Shown piece by piece: positions 8,174-16,099 of a stretch of 64,000 nt of DNA. The notes beneath the pieces were generated by a model. The model was not told the origin of the DNA and ran no database searches. It was given only the letters and a program-made list of their open reading frames with translations. The DNA is from Fictibacillus arsenicus. GTDB taxonomy: Bacteria; Bacillota; Bacilli; Bacillales; Fictibacillaceae. The stretch is taken from contig NZ_CP016761.1 in the NCBI RefSeq assembly GCF_001642935.1, positions 3,348,001-3,412,000 of the forward strand. Direction: 5' to 3'. Both the position numbers and the translations under genes were made by a program. Numbering within the stretch: the first letter of the stretch is position 1; each line of letters starts with the position of its first letter.

Positions 8174-8290
8174 GGTGGATGTGTCGAGGTGTGTCGGCTC
8201 GCGAGTATATTATTATTCTCGTGAGATTCCTTAAAAACTCGTGAAATTAAGGTTCATTTTCGTGAGATTACTAACGAAATTCGTGAGATT
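8174..8290 (+). repeat. Dispersed repeat copy A: head plus four 21-bp units
   Basis: A 45-bp head (GGTGGATGTGTCGAGG, then the palindrome CTCGCGAG at 8198-8205) is followed by four copies of TCGTGARATT starting at 8219, 8239, 8260 and 8281, a 20-21 bp period. Copy B at 13767-13884 has the same head and units in the opposite orientation. It is intergenic. Confidence 0.8.
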
Positions 8291-8394
8291 AACAAAATCC
8301 TAGAGCAAAATGGACCATTTTTACCTTTTGCCATCCTACGTAAGAATGCGCCAAAATAGCTTCAACAGCTATAAAAAAGAAGAGGAGAATAGTT

Positions 8395-9375
8395 ATGAGT
8401 AAAATCGAACTAAAACCACCCGTAATTATTAAAAAACTGGAGGTCTTATTGAAGCGAAGTTCTCCCACAAGTCATAAAAGACCTCAAATCTTGGAAAGTT
8501 ACCGAAGATTTAAAGCTGGATTTTCTGGTGAACAATCACTGAAATACTTTTATCGCTATTTGCCAAAAGACGGGCTCCTTTTTCTTCCCGGCTTACGAAT
8601 CATGCATGATGAATACTATTTTCAGATGGATCAACTTATTGTTACTCCTACATTTCTACTCATTTTAGAGATTAAGAACCTTGCCGGACACCTTTATTTT
8701 GATGATAAGGTAAAACAGATGATTCGGACACTTGATGGAAAAAGGGAATGTTTTGAAGACCCCATTGAGCAGGTAAAGCGGCAAAGTTACCACTTAAATC
8801 AAATTTTGAAGCAGTGTAAGTTTCCTGCCATTCCTATTGAAAGGCTTGTTGTCATTACAAATCCATCTACAATTGTAGAATTCTCCCCTTCATATAAAGA
8901 GGCTTTTGCAAGAGTTATCAAGAGTGCTCAACTTCATCATAAGTTCACGTTATTCCAGCAAAAATATCAAACTTCTATATTGTCGAGTAAGGAGATGAAG
9001 AAAATTAGTAAACAATTGTTTAAATTACATGACGCCCACGATCCAGATGTTTGCGATCTGTTTCAAATGGACAAACATGAATTATTGAATGGCGTTCTAT
9101 GTCCCAAATGTGACCAGCCTTTCACCATGTACTATAAAGGAGCAAATTGGTGGTGTCTCAATTGTCCGCATAAATCTAAAATAGCCCATATTGAAGCACT
9201 TAAAGATTATGCCCTTCTTATTTCCCCTACCATTACGAACAGAGAGTGCAAATACTTTTTACACCTTCCATCCACAAGTATCACGACCCATTTGCTGAAA
9301 GCACTCATTCTTCCTTATACAGGTTCTACAAAATCTCGTTCCTACAACTTATTACCCTTACTAAACTTAAAATAA
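8395..9375 (+). CDS. NERD (nuclease-related) domain protein
   Basis: 326 residues, no signal peptide. Residues about 45-160 carry a NERD domain, a relative of Holliday-junction-resolvase/PD-(D/E)XK folds: QLIVTPTFLLILEIKNLAGHL gives the beta strand with E-x-K, followed by DDKVKQMIRTLDGKRECFEDPIEQVKRQ. A zinc-ribbon-like stretch follows (CPKCDQPF ... WWCLNCPHK, about 240-265). NERD proteins are presumed DNA-processing factors, but biochemical function is unproven. It is monocistronic with a strong GAGGAG site and ends at a terminator shared with the subtilase. Confidence 0.8.
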   Translation: MSKIELKPPVIIKKLEVLLKRSSPTSHKRPQILESYRRFKAGFSGEQSLKYFYRYLPKDGLLFLPGLRIMHDEYYFQMDQLIVTPTFLLILEIKNLAGHLYFDDKVKQMIRTLDGKRECFEDPIEQVKRQSYHLNQILKQCKFPAIPIERLVVITNPSTIVEFSPSYKEAFARVIKSAQLHHKFTLFQQKYQTSILSSKEMKKISKQLFKLHDAHDPDVCDLFQMDKHELLNGVLCPKCDQPFTMYYKGANWWCLNCPHKSKIAHIEALKDYALLISPTITNRECKYFLHLPSTSITTHLLKALILPYTGSTKSRSYNLLPLLNLK

Positions 9376-9378
9376 AAA

Positions 9379-9403
9379 GACAGCCCCTAAAGAAGGAGCT
9401 GTC
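9379..9403. terminator. Bidirectional intrinsic terminator
   Basis: GACAGCCCC and GGAGCTGTC pair with one mismatch. On the minus strand the stem is followed by TTTTTATTTT, serving the subtilase; it also lies 4 bases after the NERD stop. Confidence 0.8.
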
Positions 9404-9412
9404 CTCTTACAA

Positions 9413-12400
9413 TTAATTGATCTTCATCTTCAACGAATATGGTGTTAAGGATGCATTACCGAATACATCGGTTACTTTAATGAAGTAGTTCCCTGCTTTT
9501 ACATTGTAGTTCAACACTTCAGCATCTCCCAATGCATACGTATCAGATGTTGCGACAAGCTTGCCTTTGCTGTCGTAAAGGCTAATCACGCCATCGATTT
9601 GATCGTTTGCAAATGTGATCTGACCTGAGTGAGGAGCCATGAAGCTGAATGAATACCAATCAGCGTCTCCGCCTGCTACTCCTGCATTCAGGTGGCCATT
9701 GCTTTCCCACTCTTTCATTGCCGTACGCTTCAGCTTGATCGGCTTGGATGGAATGTTGTTTTTCACAGCAGATCCAGCATCTTCATCCTTCGTGTTAACT
9801 GGTTTTACAGTCAGTTCGTACTCGTTAAGGTTCGGACTTGGGAAATCCCACAGCCATTGGTCAGCGATTACGAAATATCCTTTGCCAGCTTTCGCTTGGA
9901 ATGAACCTTGCTCCGGTCCGCTATCCCAGCTCTTGTCATACATACGTGCAGAGCTATATTCTTCCGGATCTAAAATGCGGTTGCCGTTTTTGTCTTCCAA
10001 AATGGCAATTACGCCATCAATCGGTTTTAGCAGGTCAGGATATTTTTCCTGCATTTCTTTTGTAGGTGCAATTGTTTTGTAATGTACACCATACAATCCG
10101 TTCGTTTTTGCTTTTACATAATAAGCATCATAGTCGCCGTTCATCGCGTAGTTACCACGAACCGTTTCAGCTGGCATGTCTTTTACTGGTGTTTTCTCGA
10201 TATCATTGTTTGGTTCGTACTTATCTTCAGGATTTTCAACCACAACTTTTGAAGTAAAGCTGTACTTGTCAAAGCTCGGCTGATAGTTTGGATGCATCAC
10301 ACGGATAAAGTATTCTTCTCCAGACTGAAGCCCTGCAGAAAATTTATCTTTTGTTTCAATGTCCATGAAGCCCCAAGTGATGTTCGTTGCTACAGGTACA
10401 AGTGTTGTAAAACCATCTTCGAATTCCATGATCTTCATGATTTCCATTGCTGGAACGGCTTCTGAAGAGCTTAAGTCAATTTCAAATATTGCACTTTCTT
10501 CTACTTCAAACTTGTAGAAATCTTCATCACCCGCATATTGGAAGTATCCTTCTGCACCTGCTTCGGGATCATATTCAAGTGCTGCTTCGCGAATGCGCTC
10601 GAGCATTGCTTTTTCTTCTTCCATCCAGTCATCTTCGCCACCCATTGAATCATGGTGGTTCTTTTTGTACTCGTTGCGCCTAGAGATGTACTCTTCAACA
10701 TCCATGTCGCCTTCCATGTACTCTTCTTCCAGATGCCCACCATTCGGGAAGCCATCTTCATCTTCAGATACAGGTTTTGCATCAATAGTTAATGAATACG
10801 GAACATGAGAAGAAGGATACTCACGGTTCATTCCATCTTCAAACAAACTCATTGGGAAGAAGAATCCTGGTGTATGGTTATCAACTTCGACCACATACTC
10901 CATTCCAGGCATAGCTTCAAAAGTTAGAACCTCCCCTTCACCAGCTGGCTTCAGGTTTACGATATCCATTTCCTGCTCCATTGGAGGCATGTCCTCTGGC
11001 ATATCTTCAGGCATGTCTTCCGGCCATGGCTCGATCATTTTCAAGCTAAGCGTCGAGTCGATTCCAGGAACACCGCCAATTGCAACTTTCACGATCTGAG
11101 ACTCTTCTGTTTTAAACGAATAAAAATCAGAATCTCCGTCGTGTCCAGTGAACGTCCAGTCACCTTCCCCTTCGGATACAAACGGGAATGATTCAACCGC
11201 TACCGGATTTTCACGTGTATTTGTATCTTCTAGTAAACGATCAAACTTCTCAACAGACAGTTTGTACGCTGATTTTCCATCCGCATTGTAGTTTCCGTTT
11301 ACGTCACTAACGCCAATCACAAGCGTTCCGTCTTCAGGCACTTCATACAAATGTCCTTCTGTTTTGCCTTCAAGCGTCTTGTTCACATCTTTTTGAAGAG
11401 GCTTGATTGCTTTACCTGCCAAATAATACGTAAACTTGTAGTCATAATCAGCTGAACCTTCTAAAACCGTTTGTACATACTCACCCTTTTTCACTGGGAA
11501 CTGAATGAACTGCTCTTCGTATGCCTTTTTGATAGTGCCTTCTTTGACTAATTTCTCAGATACATCTACTTTTTCAGCCGTTTTTAACAGACTTGATTTG
11601 CTCTTCGCTACATATACAGAGCTAGGAATTTTGGAAGTGTCAAAAGACAATGCTTTTACAGGATCCACAAGACCGTTCGCATACTTTACATCGTAGCCTT
11701 TTGCACCAAGATCTTTACCGGTTTGTTCTAAGATGTACTCGATCTGTTTCGGCTTAAGATTCGGATTTTTTGATAATAAAAGTGAAGCTACACCCGCTAC
11801 TACTGGAGATGCCATGGATGTTCCGCTCAGTTTATAGAAAGTGGATTTCTTCTCATAATCATAAAGCGGTGCATATACATTCTCACCTGGTGCTACTACG
11901 TCCACAGATGGTCCGTATGTAGAATAAGTAGAAAGCATATTATCCTTGTTTGTGGAACCAACAGAAATTACCCCTTCAAAAGCTGCAGGATAACTGTTCA
12001 GGTTCATCCCTTCATTTCCCGCTGCAGCAACAACCGTTACATCAGCTGCAATAGCCTTTGCTACTGCATCTTGAATCAACGGTGACGGGAAAATGCTCCC
12101 TAAGCTCATGTTGATGACTTTTGCCTTTTTCTCAATCGCATACATGATGGCATCTGCGATTACGTAATCTGATGCACCCATCCCTCGGTCAAAAACATCA
12201 ATCGGTAAAATCTCTACGTTTGGGTTAACCCCATAACCGCCGACACCATTTCCTTTTTCTGAGGCAATGATACCCGCAACATGCGTCCCATGATAATCAG
12301 GCGTCCCCTGGTTCATTGGGTTTACCGCATTATAGGACGGCAGCAGTTTGTTTTTTAATTCAGGATGCTTTGAATCGATCCCCGTATCGATTACCGCAAC

Positions 12401-12898
12401 ACGTACTTTGTTTTTACCAGCCATAGATTGAGCCTTGTCCACATTTAAAAGAGACATGTGGTATTGCTGATCAATTTTCGGATCAGTCGTCCCAAGTTTA
12501 ACGAAATTTGCAGACGGAGAAACGATATCTACTTTCCCCAATTTGCTGTACGCCTTCATAACGTCTTCCATTTTCTTGCCGCTGTTGATCTTAACAACAT
12601 CGTACTTTAGTGACGACATTCTGCGCTGTAGTGTTGCTCCCGCTTTTTTGTGTTCACTCGTGGACAACGTTTTGTTGTACTTGACGAGTAATGTAGTTTC
12701 GCTGATCTGGTCTTTCTTTTTAGCCAAGTTGTACGGATTTTCCTTAACTCGACTTCCTGGTTTAAATAGTTCAGAGACCGGAATGGAACTCTTTTCAACA
12801 GAGTAATTATCCGTCTCGGCAAATACAGGCGCAAAGCTTGAGCCTATTAAGCTGACAGACAGTCCGAGCGACGCCAGCGTTTTATGCCATTTGTTCAT
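9413..12898 (-). CDS. Large secreted S8 subtilase with PPC-like repeats
   Basis: 1161 residues. The signal peptide is 1-27 (VFA|E). An I9-like prodomain (about 65-140) precedes the S8 catalytic domain (about 145-415). The triad is intact: D171 (DTGID), H203 (HGTHVAG), S361 (GTSMASP), with oxyanion N295. The rest holds four divergent blocks of the pre-peptidase C-terminal (PPC) type, recognisable by DSDFYSF, DEDFYKF, DYDAYYV and DADWYSF. An acidic (PEDM)x3 insertion lies near residue 635. PPC modules usually assist secretion or substrate binding and may be trimmed. There is no SLH or LPXTG anchor, so release or non-covalent binding is likely. Monocistronic; ribosome site AGAGGGG. Confidence 0.92.
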   Translation of the reverse strand: MNKWHKTLASLGLSVSLIGSSFAPVFAETDNYSVEKSSIPVSELFKPGSRVKENPYNLAKKKDQISETTLLVKYNKTLSTSEHKKAGATLQRRMSSLKYDVVKINSGKKMEDVMKAYSKLGKVDIVSPSANFVKLGTTDPKIDQQYHMSLLNVDKAQSMAGKNKVRVAVIDTGIDSKHPELKNKLLPSYNAVNPMNQGTPDYHGTHVAGIIASEKGNGVGGYGVNPNVEILPIDVFDRGMGASDYVIADAIMYAIEKKAKVINMSLGSIFPSPLIQDAVAKAIAADVTVVAAAGNEGMNLNSYPAAFEGVISVGSTNKDNMLSTYSTYGPSVDVVAPGENVYAPLYDYEKKSTFYKLSGTSMASPVVAGVASLLLSKNPNLKPKQIEYILEQTGKDLGAKGYDVKYANGLVDPVKALSFDTSKIPSSVYVAKSKSSLLKTAEKVDVSEKLVKEGTIKKAYEEQFIQFPVKKGEYVQTVLEGSADYDYKFTYYLAGKAIKPLQKDVNKTLEGKTEGHLYEVPEDGTLVIGVSDVNGNYNADGKSAYKLSVEKFDRLLEDTNTRENPVAVESFPFVSEGEGDWTFTGHDGDSDFYSFKTEESQIVKVAIGGVPGIDSTLSLKMIEPWPEDMPEDMPEDMPPMEQEMDIVNLKPAGEGEVLTFEAMPGMEYVVEVDNHTPGFFFPMSLFEDGMNREYPSSHVPYSLTIDAKPVSEDEDGFPNGGHLEEEYMEGDMDVEEYISRRNEYKKNHHDSMGGEDDWMEEEKAMLERIREAALEYDPEAGAEGYFQYAGDEDFYKFEVEESAIFEIDLSSSEAVPAMEIMKIMEFEDGFTTLVPVATNITWGFMDIETKDKFSAGLQSGEEYFIRVMHPNYQPSFDKYSFTSKVVVENPEDKYEPNNDIEKTPVKDMPAETVRGNYAMNGDYDAYYVKAKTNGLYGVHYKTIAPTKEMQEKYPDLLKPIDGVIAILEDKNGNRILDPEEYSSARMYDKSWDSGPEQGSFQAKAGKGYFVIADQWLWDFPSPNLNEYELTVKPVNTKDEDAGSAVKNNIPSKPIKLKRTAMKEWESNGHLNAGVAGGDADWYSFSFMAPHSGQITFANDQIDGVISLYDSKGKLVATSDTYALGDAEVLNYNVKAGNYFIKVTDVFGNASLTPYSLKMKIN

Positions 12899-13228
12899 AC
12901 CTTCAACCCCTCTAAAATAGAAATTTTTGGTACCCCTCGTAAACTAGTATAGCAAATTATCAAACTACTTTACAAATTTTTACAAAAATATATTACTATC
13001 ATTTTAATAGAAAAACTTTAAACAAATGTTTAAAAGATACCTAACAATAAGGACTTTTTTACCGATAAAAAAGATATAGTTTTTACCCGTTTAACTAGTT
13101 ATCGGTATGCCGCGGTTAAGACTTAAATGGTACAACTGGAGAAATTCAGTGTCACAAAGCTATAGGGGCTAAGGTCTTGTACTACGCCAGCCAGCTGCCA
13201 TTACCATTACACTTTAGGAGGAATTGGT
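12899..13228. other. Divergent spacer holding the subtilase promoter and riboswitch 1
   Basis: The left part is AT-rich and should hold the minus-strand subtilase promoter. The right part is the riboswitch at 13126-13208 and the GGAGG site of the stalk gene. No additional ORF is supported. Confidence 0.5.
13126..13208 (+). promoter_or_regulatory. c-di-GMP-I (GEMM)-like riboswitch 1
   Basis: P1 is AATGGTA (13126-13132) with TACCATT (13202-13208). P2 is CTGGA-GAAA-TTCAG with a GAAA tetraloop. Then come CACAAAGC, TATAGGGGCTAA and CAGCCAGCTGCC, the layout of the GEMM core (AAAGC-N4-GG-CUAA ... GCC). P1 changes by compensation in copy 2 (AGGGTA/TACCCT). The core deviates from the usual GGCAAACC and ACGCAAAGC, so a variant class is possible. 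The 3' arm of P1 ends about 8 bases before the GGAGG site, pointing to translational control. Confidence 0.7.
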
Positions 13229-13684
13229 ATGAAAAAATCATTGGCAAAATGGGTTACCGCAACGACTCTAGCATTCACAGCTGTTGCTGCAACAGGAACA
13301 ACGGGCTTTGCTGCTAAAAAGGAACATAAGCAAGAATCCGAAATGGTAACTGTTGTTTACCAAGGTGAAGTACTAGAATTAGAGGAAGCAGGAGCAAGAT
13401 TGTTTAGAGAAAACCTGATCCTGCCTGTTAAAGCTATTGCAGAAGCAAACGGCGGAAGTGTAGTCTATAATGAAAAAAGCATTACAGCAACACGCGGTGA
13501 CATTTCTTACACGCTAAGACTTCACCCGCGTTTCTTCCAATTTGATAACGAAGATGTGCTTTTTGCAATCATCCCTTCAAAAATCTATTCTGGTAAATCA
13601 ATCAACTCGTTAAAGTTCATCGAACGTGCACTTGGCGTTACACTTGAGTTTAACGAAGAAGATAACACGCTGTACATTAACTAG
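13229..13684 (+). CDS. Small secreted single stalk-domain protein
   Basis: 151 residues. Signal peptide 1-29 (GFAA|KK), then one stalk-like domain: VVYQGEVLELEEAGARLFRENLILPVKAIAEANGGSVVYN, and a second half-repeat KSINSLKFIERALGVTLEFNEEDNTLYIN. The usual RTLVPLR motif is degenerate. No wall anchor or enzyme domain is present. Its place behind a c-di-GMP-I-like riboswitch, next to the matrix operon, suggests a surface or matrix accessory protein (inference). Confidence 0.75.
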   Translation: MKKSLAKWVTATTLAFTAVAATGTTGFAAKKEHKQESEMVTVVYQGEVLELEEAGARLFRENLILPVKAIAEANGGSVVYNEKSITATRGDISYTLRLHPRFFQFDNEDVLFAIIPSKIYSGKSINSLKFIERALGVTLEFNEEDNTLYIN

Positions 13685-13712
13685 TCATCGGGGTAAAACT
13701 ATGTACAGAAAG

Positions 13713-13740
13713 AAGCTGCTCACTTTATGTGGCAGCTTTT
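13713..13740 (+). terminator. Intrinsic terminator of the small stalk gene
   Basis: AAGCTGC(T)CAC and GTGGCAGCTT form a stem with one bulge, followed by TTTT. Confidence 0.85.
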
Positions 13741-13766
13741 TCTACTTTGGGTATTTGATGACCTGT

Positions 13767-13884
13767 AATTTCACGGAAATCACTGTTATTCTAACGAAAA
13801 TAGGGGTTAATCTCACAGATTTTTTACATAATCTCACGAAAATTTCAATATACTCGCGAGCAGACAATCCTCGACATATCCACC
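13767..13884 (-). repeat. Dispersed repeat copy B (inverted relative to copy A)
   Basis: Units of AATCTCACGA (reverse complement of copy A units) start at 13767, 13788 (degenerate), 13809 and 13830, exactly 21 bp apart. They are followed by the head with CTCGCGAG (13853-13860) and CCTCGACATATCCACC. It sits between two opposed terminators. Confidence 0.8.
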
Positions 13885-13894
13885 AATAAAAAAA

Positions 13895-13919
13895 GAGCCA
13901 ATCCCAAAAAGATTAGCTC
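13895..13919 (-). terminator. Terminator of the tapA-sinR operon
   Basis: On the minus strand GAGCTAATC-TTTTTGG-GATTGGCTC pairs over 9 bp with one U-G, followed by TTTTTTTATT. It lies just after the last ORF of the matrix operon. Confidence 0.85.
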
Positions 13920-13923
13920 CCCA

Positions 13924-14157
13924 TCAAACAGTATAATCAAGAGTCGGCTGAAACTCTCTAAATTTATAGTGTACGAGTTTAGAAGTGTTCCATCTTTTCT
14001 CCATGAGGTTCAGTTTCTTTTTTACGTAATCAAAATGCGCTTTCCCCTGATACTCATCACCGAGGTATATTTCGCATTCGTTATTCCCTAAATACACGAC
14101 CTTTAAGATGTGGCCGTTCAAATGGCAGATGTATAAACCGTTGCCTAACCGGATCAC
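13924..14157 (-). CDS. Small protein downstream of sinR
   Basis: 77 residues from a GTG start with AGAGGTG upstream; the ribosome site lies inside the end of sinR, so translation is probably coupled. The product is basic and rich in beta-type residues (LYICHLNGHILKVVYLGNNECEIYLGD), with no signal peptide or membrane helix. I do not recognise the family. As last gene of the tapA-sinR operon it could be a small regulator or partner of SinR, but this is speculation. Confidence 0.6.
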   Translation of the reverse strand: MIRLGNGLYICHLNGHILKVVYLGNNECEIYLGDEYQGKAHFDYVKKKLNLMEKRWNTSKLVHYKFREFQPTLDYTV

Positions 14158-14160
14158 CGT

Positions 14161-14490
14161 TCACACCTCTTCTTTCAAGGAATGTTTCCAAGCTTCATAG
14201 GCAAGAAAAGCGCGCACTTCTTCCTTATTAATTCCCATTTCTTTCGCTTGCGTAACAAGCTCAACCCATTCAGGATCAAGCAGCTCTACCTGAATATTTA
14301 ACAATTGTTCCACAGGTACCTCCAACGCTTTAGCCAATTTTTGTATCATATGCGCAGACGGGTTGGTTTTATGACTTTCGATGCTGCTTAAATAGCCTTT
14401 AGATATTTTTGCTTTATGGGCAAGCTTCGTGATGCTGAGACCTTTTCTTAATCGGAATTTCTTAATTTGTTTCCCAAGACGCATATTCAC
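14161..14490 (-). CDS. sinR: SinR-type biofilm master repressor
   Basis: The N-terminal XRE-type helix-turn-helix (RLGKQIKKFRLRKGLSITKLAHKAKISKGYLSSIES) closely parallels SinR, and the C-terminal segment LDPEWVELVTQAKEMGINKE matches the SinR/SinI interaction helices. In Bacillus SinR represses matrix genes at GTTCTYT sites and is inactivated by SinI. I favour the GTG at 14488-14490 because AAAGGAAG sits about 9 bases before it; a TTG at 14499 would add three residues. It lies inside the matrix operon, downstream of sortase by 18 bases, so it probably represses its own operon through the sites at 18266-18442. No SinI gene is visible nearby. Confidence 0.85.
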   Translation of the reverse strand: MNMRLGKQIKKFRLRKGLSITKLAHKAKISKGYLSSIESHKTNPSAHMIQKLAKALEVPVEQLLNIQVELLDPEWVELVTQAKEMGINKEEVRAFLAYEAWKHSLKEEV

Positions 14491-14508
14491 AAGCAACAAC
14501 TTCCTTTG

Positions 14509-15135
14509 CTATAAAACCTCCTCTTTATCCAGAACAGCTTTTACAATATAGCGGTGAGTTGGATTTTTCATGGGATGACACGTAATTAAGGTAAGAATAC
14601 TTTCAGATGAATCTTTCCTTAACACCGATAAATCATCAGGCAGCACGATCATTTCATCGATGATTCGATATGTAAGCTTTTTGTTTTTTGTTACCACGTG
14701 AATCGTGTCCCCAACTTCCACTTCTGGCAAACGGTTGAACTGTTTCCCGTATGTGTAGCTTCGGTGGGCAGCAATGGCCGAATTTCCAGCCTCCCCAACA
14801 GGAGAGGTGCCTTTTAGATGTCCAGCTGCTACTTTTAAATTAGCCTGGGAGGCACCTTCCATAATTGGGATGGTTAAATCAATCTTATTTATTTCTAGCT
14901 TTCCGATAATTCCGTTCTTCAGTTTTTGGGGTTCATGTGTACGCTTTGGTTCGCTGTTATCTGAAAAAACATCATCCAGCTGCTGGTAGCTCTGTTGGAT
15001 CACAGAATCTTCATCACTAGATTCCCAGTCTTTCAACAGCTGTTGTTCCTGGTAAGAGTAATATGCACTTTTTGCTTTTGGATAAACCATTATACACAAA
15101 CCAGTTGCAATTAAGAGGTATGCGAGCCACTTCAT
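14509..15135 (-). CDS. Sortase (class D-like) of the matrix operon
   Basis: 208 residues. An N-terminal membrane helix (about 3-18) is followed by a sortase domain from about 75: KLEINKIDLTIPIMEG, the catalytic His in AAHRSYTYG, the catalytic Cys in TLITCHP and the Arg in HRYIV. The order and spacing fit class D sortases, although class assignment from motifs alone is tentative. It cleaves LPXTG-type signals and links proteins to peptidoglycan. Its start lies 3 bases after the stop of an LPQTG protein (15139), the obvious substrate. A sortase inside a tapA-sipW-tasA operon is unlike the B. subtilis arrangement. Confidence 0.9.
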   Translation of the reverse strand: MKWLAYLLIATGLCIMVYPKAKSAYYSYQEQQLLKDWESSDEDSVIQQSYQQLDDVFSDNSEPKRTHEPQKLKNGIIGKLEINKIDLTIPIMEGASQANLKVAAGHLKGTSPVGEAGNSAIAAHRSYTYGKQFNRLPEVEVGDTIHVVTKNKKLTYRIIDEMIVLPDDLSVLRKDSSESILTLITCHPMKNPTHRYIVKAVLDKEEVL

Positions 15136-15138
15136 CTC

Positions 15139-16032
15139 TTATCCTCGTTTAAATGGATTAGGAATAATAGATTTCTTGATGAGCAGCAGACCAAGTCCAG
15201 CGAGTGAGATGAAGAATCCTGACAAGATGATAAAGAGTGGATTCTCTTCACCCGTTTGCGGCAGAGAACCTGTGTCTTTGCTCGGCGGATCAGCCGGTTT
15301 CGTAGGTGTTGGGTTGTTGCTTGGTGGTTCATTTGTCCCCGGTGGAGGATCTGTGCCGTCTCCGTCACCAGGCGGGTCTGGTGGATCTCCATCATCCGGT
15401 GGATCCGGTGGGTCTCCGTCATCCGGTGGGTCTGGTGGATCTCCGTCATCTGGTGGGTCTGGTGGATCTCCATCGTCTGGTGGGTCTGGTGGATCTCCAT
15501 CGTCTGGTGGGTCCGGTGGGTCTCCGTTACCTGGTGGGTCCGGTGGGTCGGCGTCATCTGGTGGGTTGTTTCGACCATCAGCATACAAAATAAATTCAAC
15601 CTCAGTAGCTAAACCTTGGAACTCATTACCTGATTCGTAAGGAAATACAATAATTACATCAAGAATTTCTTCACTAAAACTAGACAGAAATCTAGATTTT
15701 GTAGAAAATTCACTTATTTTTCCTTCGTAAAGAATCTCATTAGGAGTTGATATTTTTAATTGTAATTGTTTAAAAAGCAAGTCATTACCTGATACTTTCT
15801 TTATTGTTGAGTTATAAAAAAAGTTTGTATTACCATCATTTTTTATTATTAATTTTCTTTCTGCCCAGTCCCCAGGGGCAAATCCACTAATATTAAATAA
15901 TTGTTTTTGGGGAAATAAAGATAGATTTAGAACAGTAGAACTTTTAGTAGCTCCTGTACTCCCAACAGGAATAATAGTCAATAAGAGTAAGACACATGTG
16001 TATAAAAAGGAAAAAAATATAATTTTTTTCAT
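15139..16032 (-). CDS. LPXTG wall-anchored protein with TasA-like ectodomain
   Basis: 297 residues. Signal peptide 1-28; the ectodomain (about 30-155) has [24 protein letters not shown]. This parallels ALFEISDLAPGDTMTRNINL of the neighbouring TasA and ends [10 protein letters not shown] like TAQLIFNAQ in TasA. A rigid spacer of about seven DGDPPDPPD repeats follows (about 160-225), then LPQTGEE, a membrane helix and a basic tail. I infer a minor subunit that fixes TasA fibres to peptidoglycan through the adjacent sortase. A weak terminator before it (16070-16086) would lower its dose relative to TasA. Ribosome site AGAGGAG. Confidence 0.85.
   Translation of the reverse strand: MKKIIFFSFLYTCVLLLLTIIPVGSTGATKSSTVLNLSLFPQKQLFNISGFAPGDWAERKLIIKNDGNTNFFYNSTIKKVSGNDLLFKQLQLKISTPNEILYEGKISEFSTKSRFLSSFSEEILDVIIVFPYESGNEFQGLATEVEFILYADGRNNPPDDADPPDPPGNGDPPDPPDDGDPPDPPDDGDPPDPPDDGDPPDPPDDGDPPDPPDDGDPPDPPGDGDGTDPPPGTNEPPSNNPTPTKPADPPSKDTGSLPQTGEENPLFIILSGFFISLAGLGLLLIKKSIIPNPFKRG
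15366..15563 (-). repeat. 27-bp tandem repeat encoding DGDPPDPPD units
   Basis: About seven 27-bp units within the LPXTG gene encode a Pro/Asp spacer. Units differ mostly at third positions, so the array is not brand new but could still vary in number by slippage. Confidence 0.85.
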
Positions 16033-16069
16033 TATATTCTCCTCTCATCACCTTACATATAGAACAAAA

Positions 16070-16086
16070 GACGGGTTTAACCCGCC
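16070..16086 (-). terminator. Weak attenuating terminator between tasA and the LPXTG gene
   Basis: On the minus strand CGGGT-TAA-ACCCG forms a short GC-rich stem, followed by TCTTTTGTTC. Partial readthrough would give more tasA than anchor mRNA. Confidence 0.5.
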
Positions 16087-16099
16087 TTCGTTCATACTT

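Larger units (their letters stand above)
8060..8394. other. Intergenic region with leader hairpin and repeat copy A
   Basis: This 335-base divergent spacer between ltaS-like and NERD genes holds a minus-strand terminator-like hairpin (8113-8141), the 117-bp repeat copy A (8174-8290), and the NERD gene ribosome site (AAGAGGAG). No further ORF is convincing. Confidence 0.6.

Noticed and set aside
8219-8290. Regularly spaced repeats as a CRISPR array
   Set aside because: Repeat units are only about 10 bp at a 21-bp period with drifting spacers and no cas genes; typical CRISPR repeats and spacers are longer.
15176-15640. Plus-strand frames rich in SGGSGGSP and similar across the LPXTG gene
   Set aside because: They are mirror frames of the 27-bp repeat encoding DGDPPDPPD; they have no ribosome site, and the minus-strand protein has signal peptide, TasA-like domain and LPQTG.
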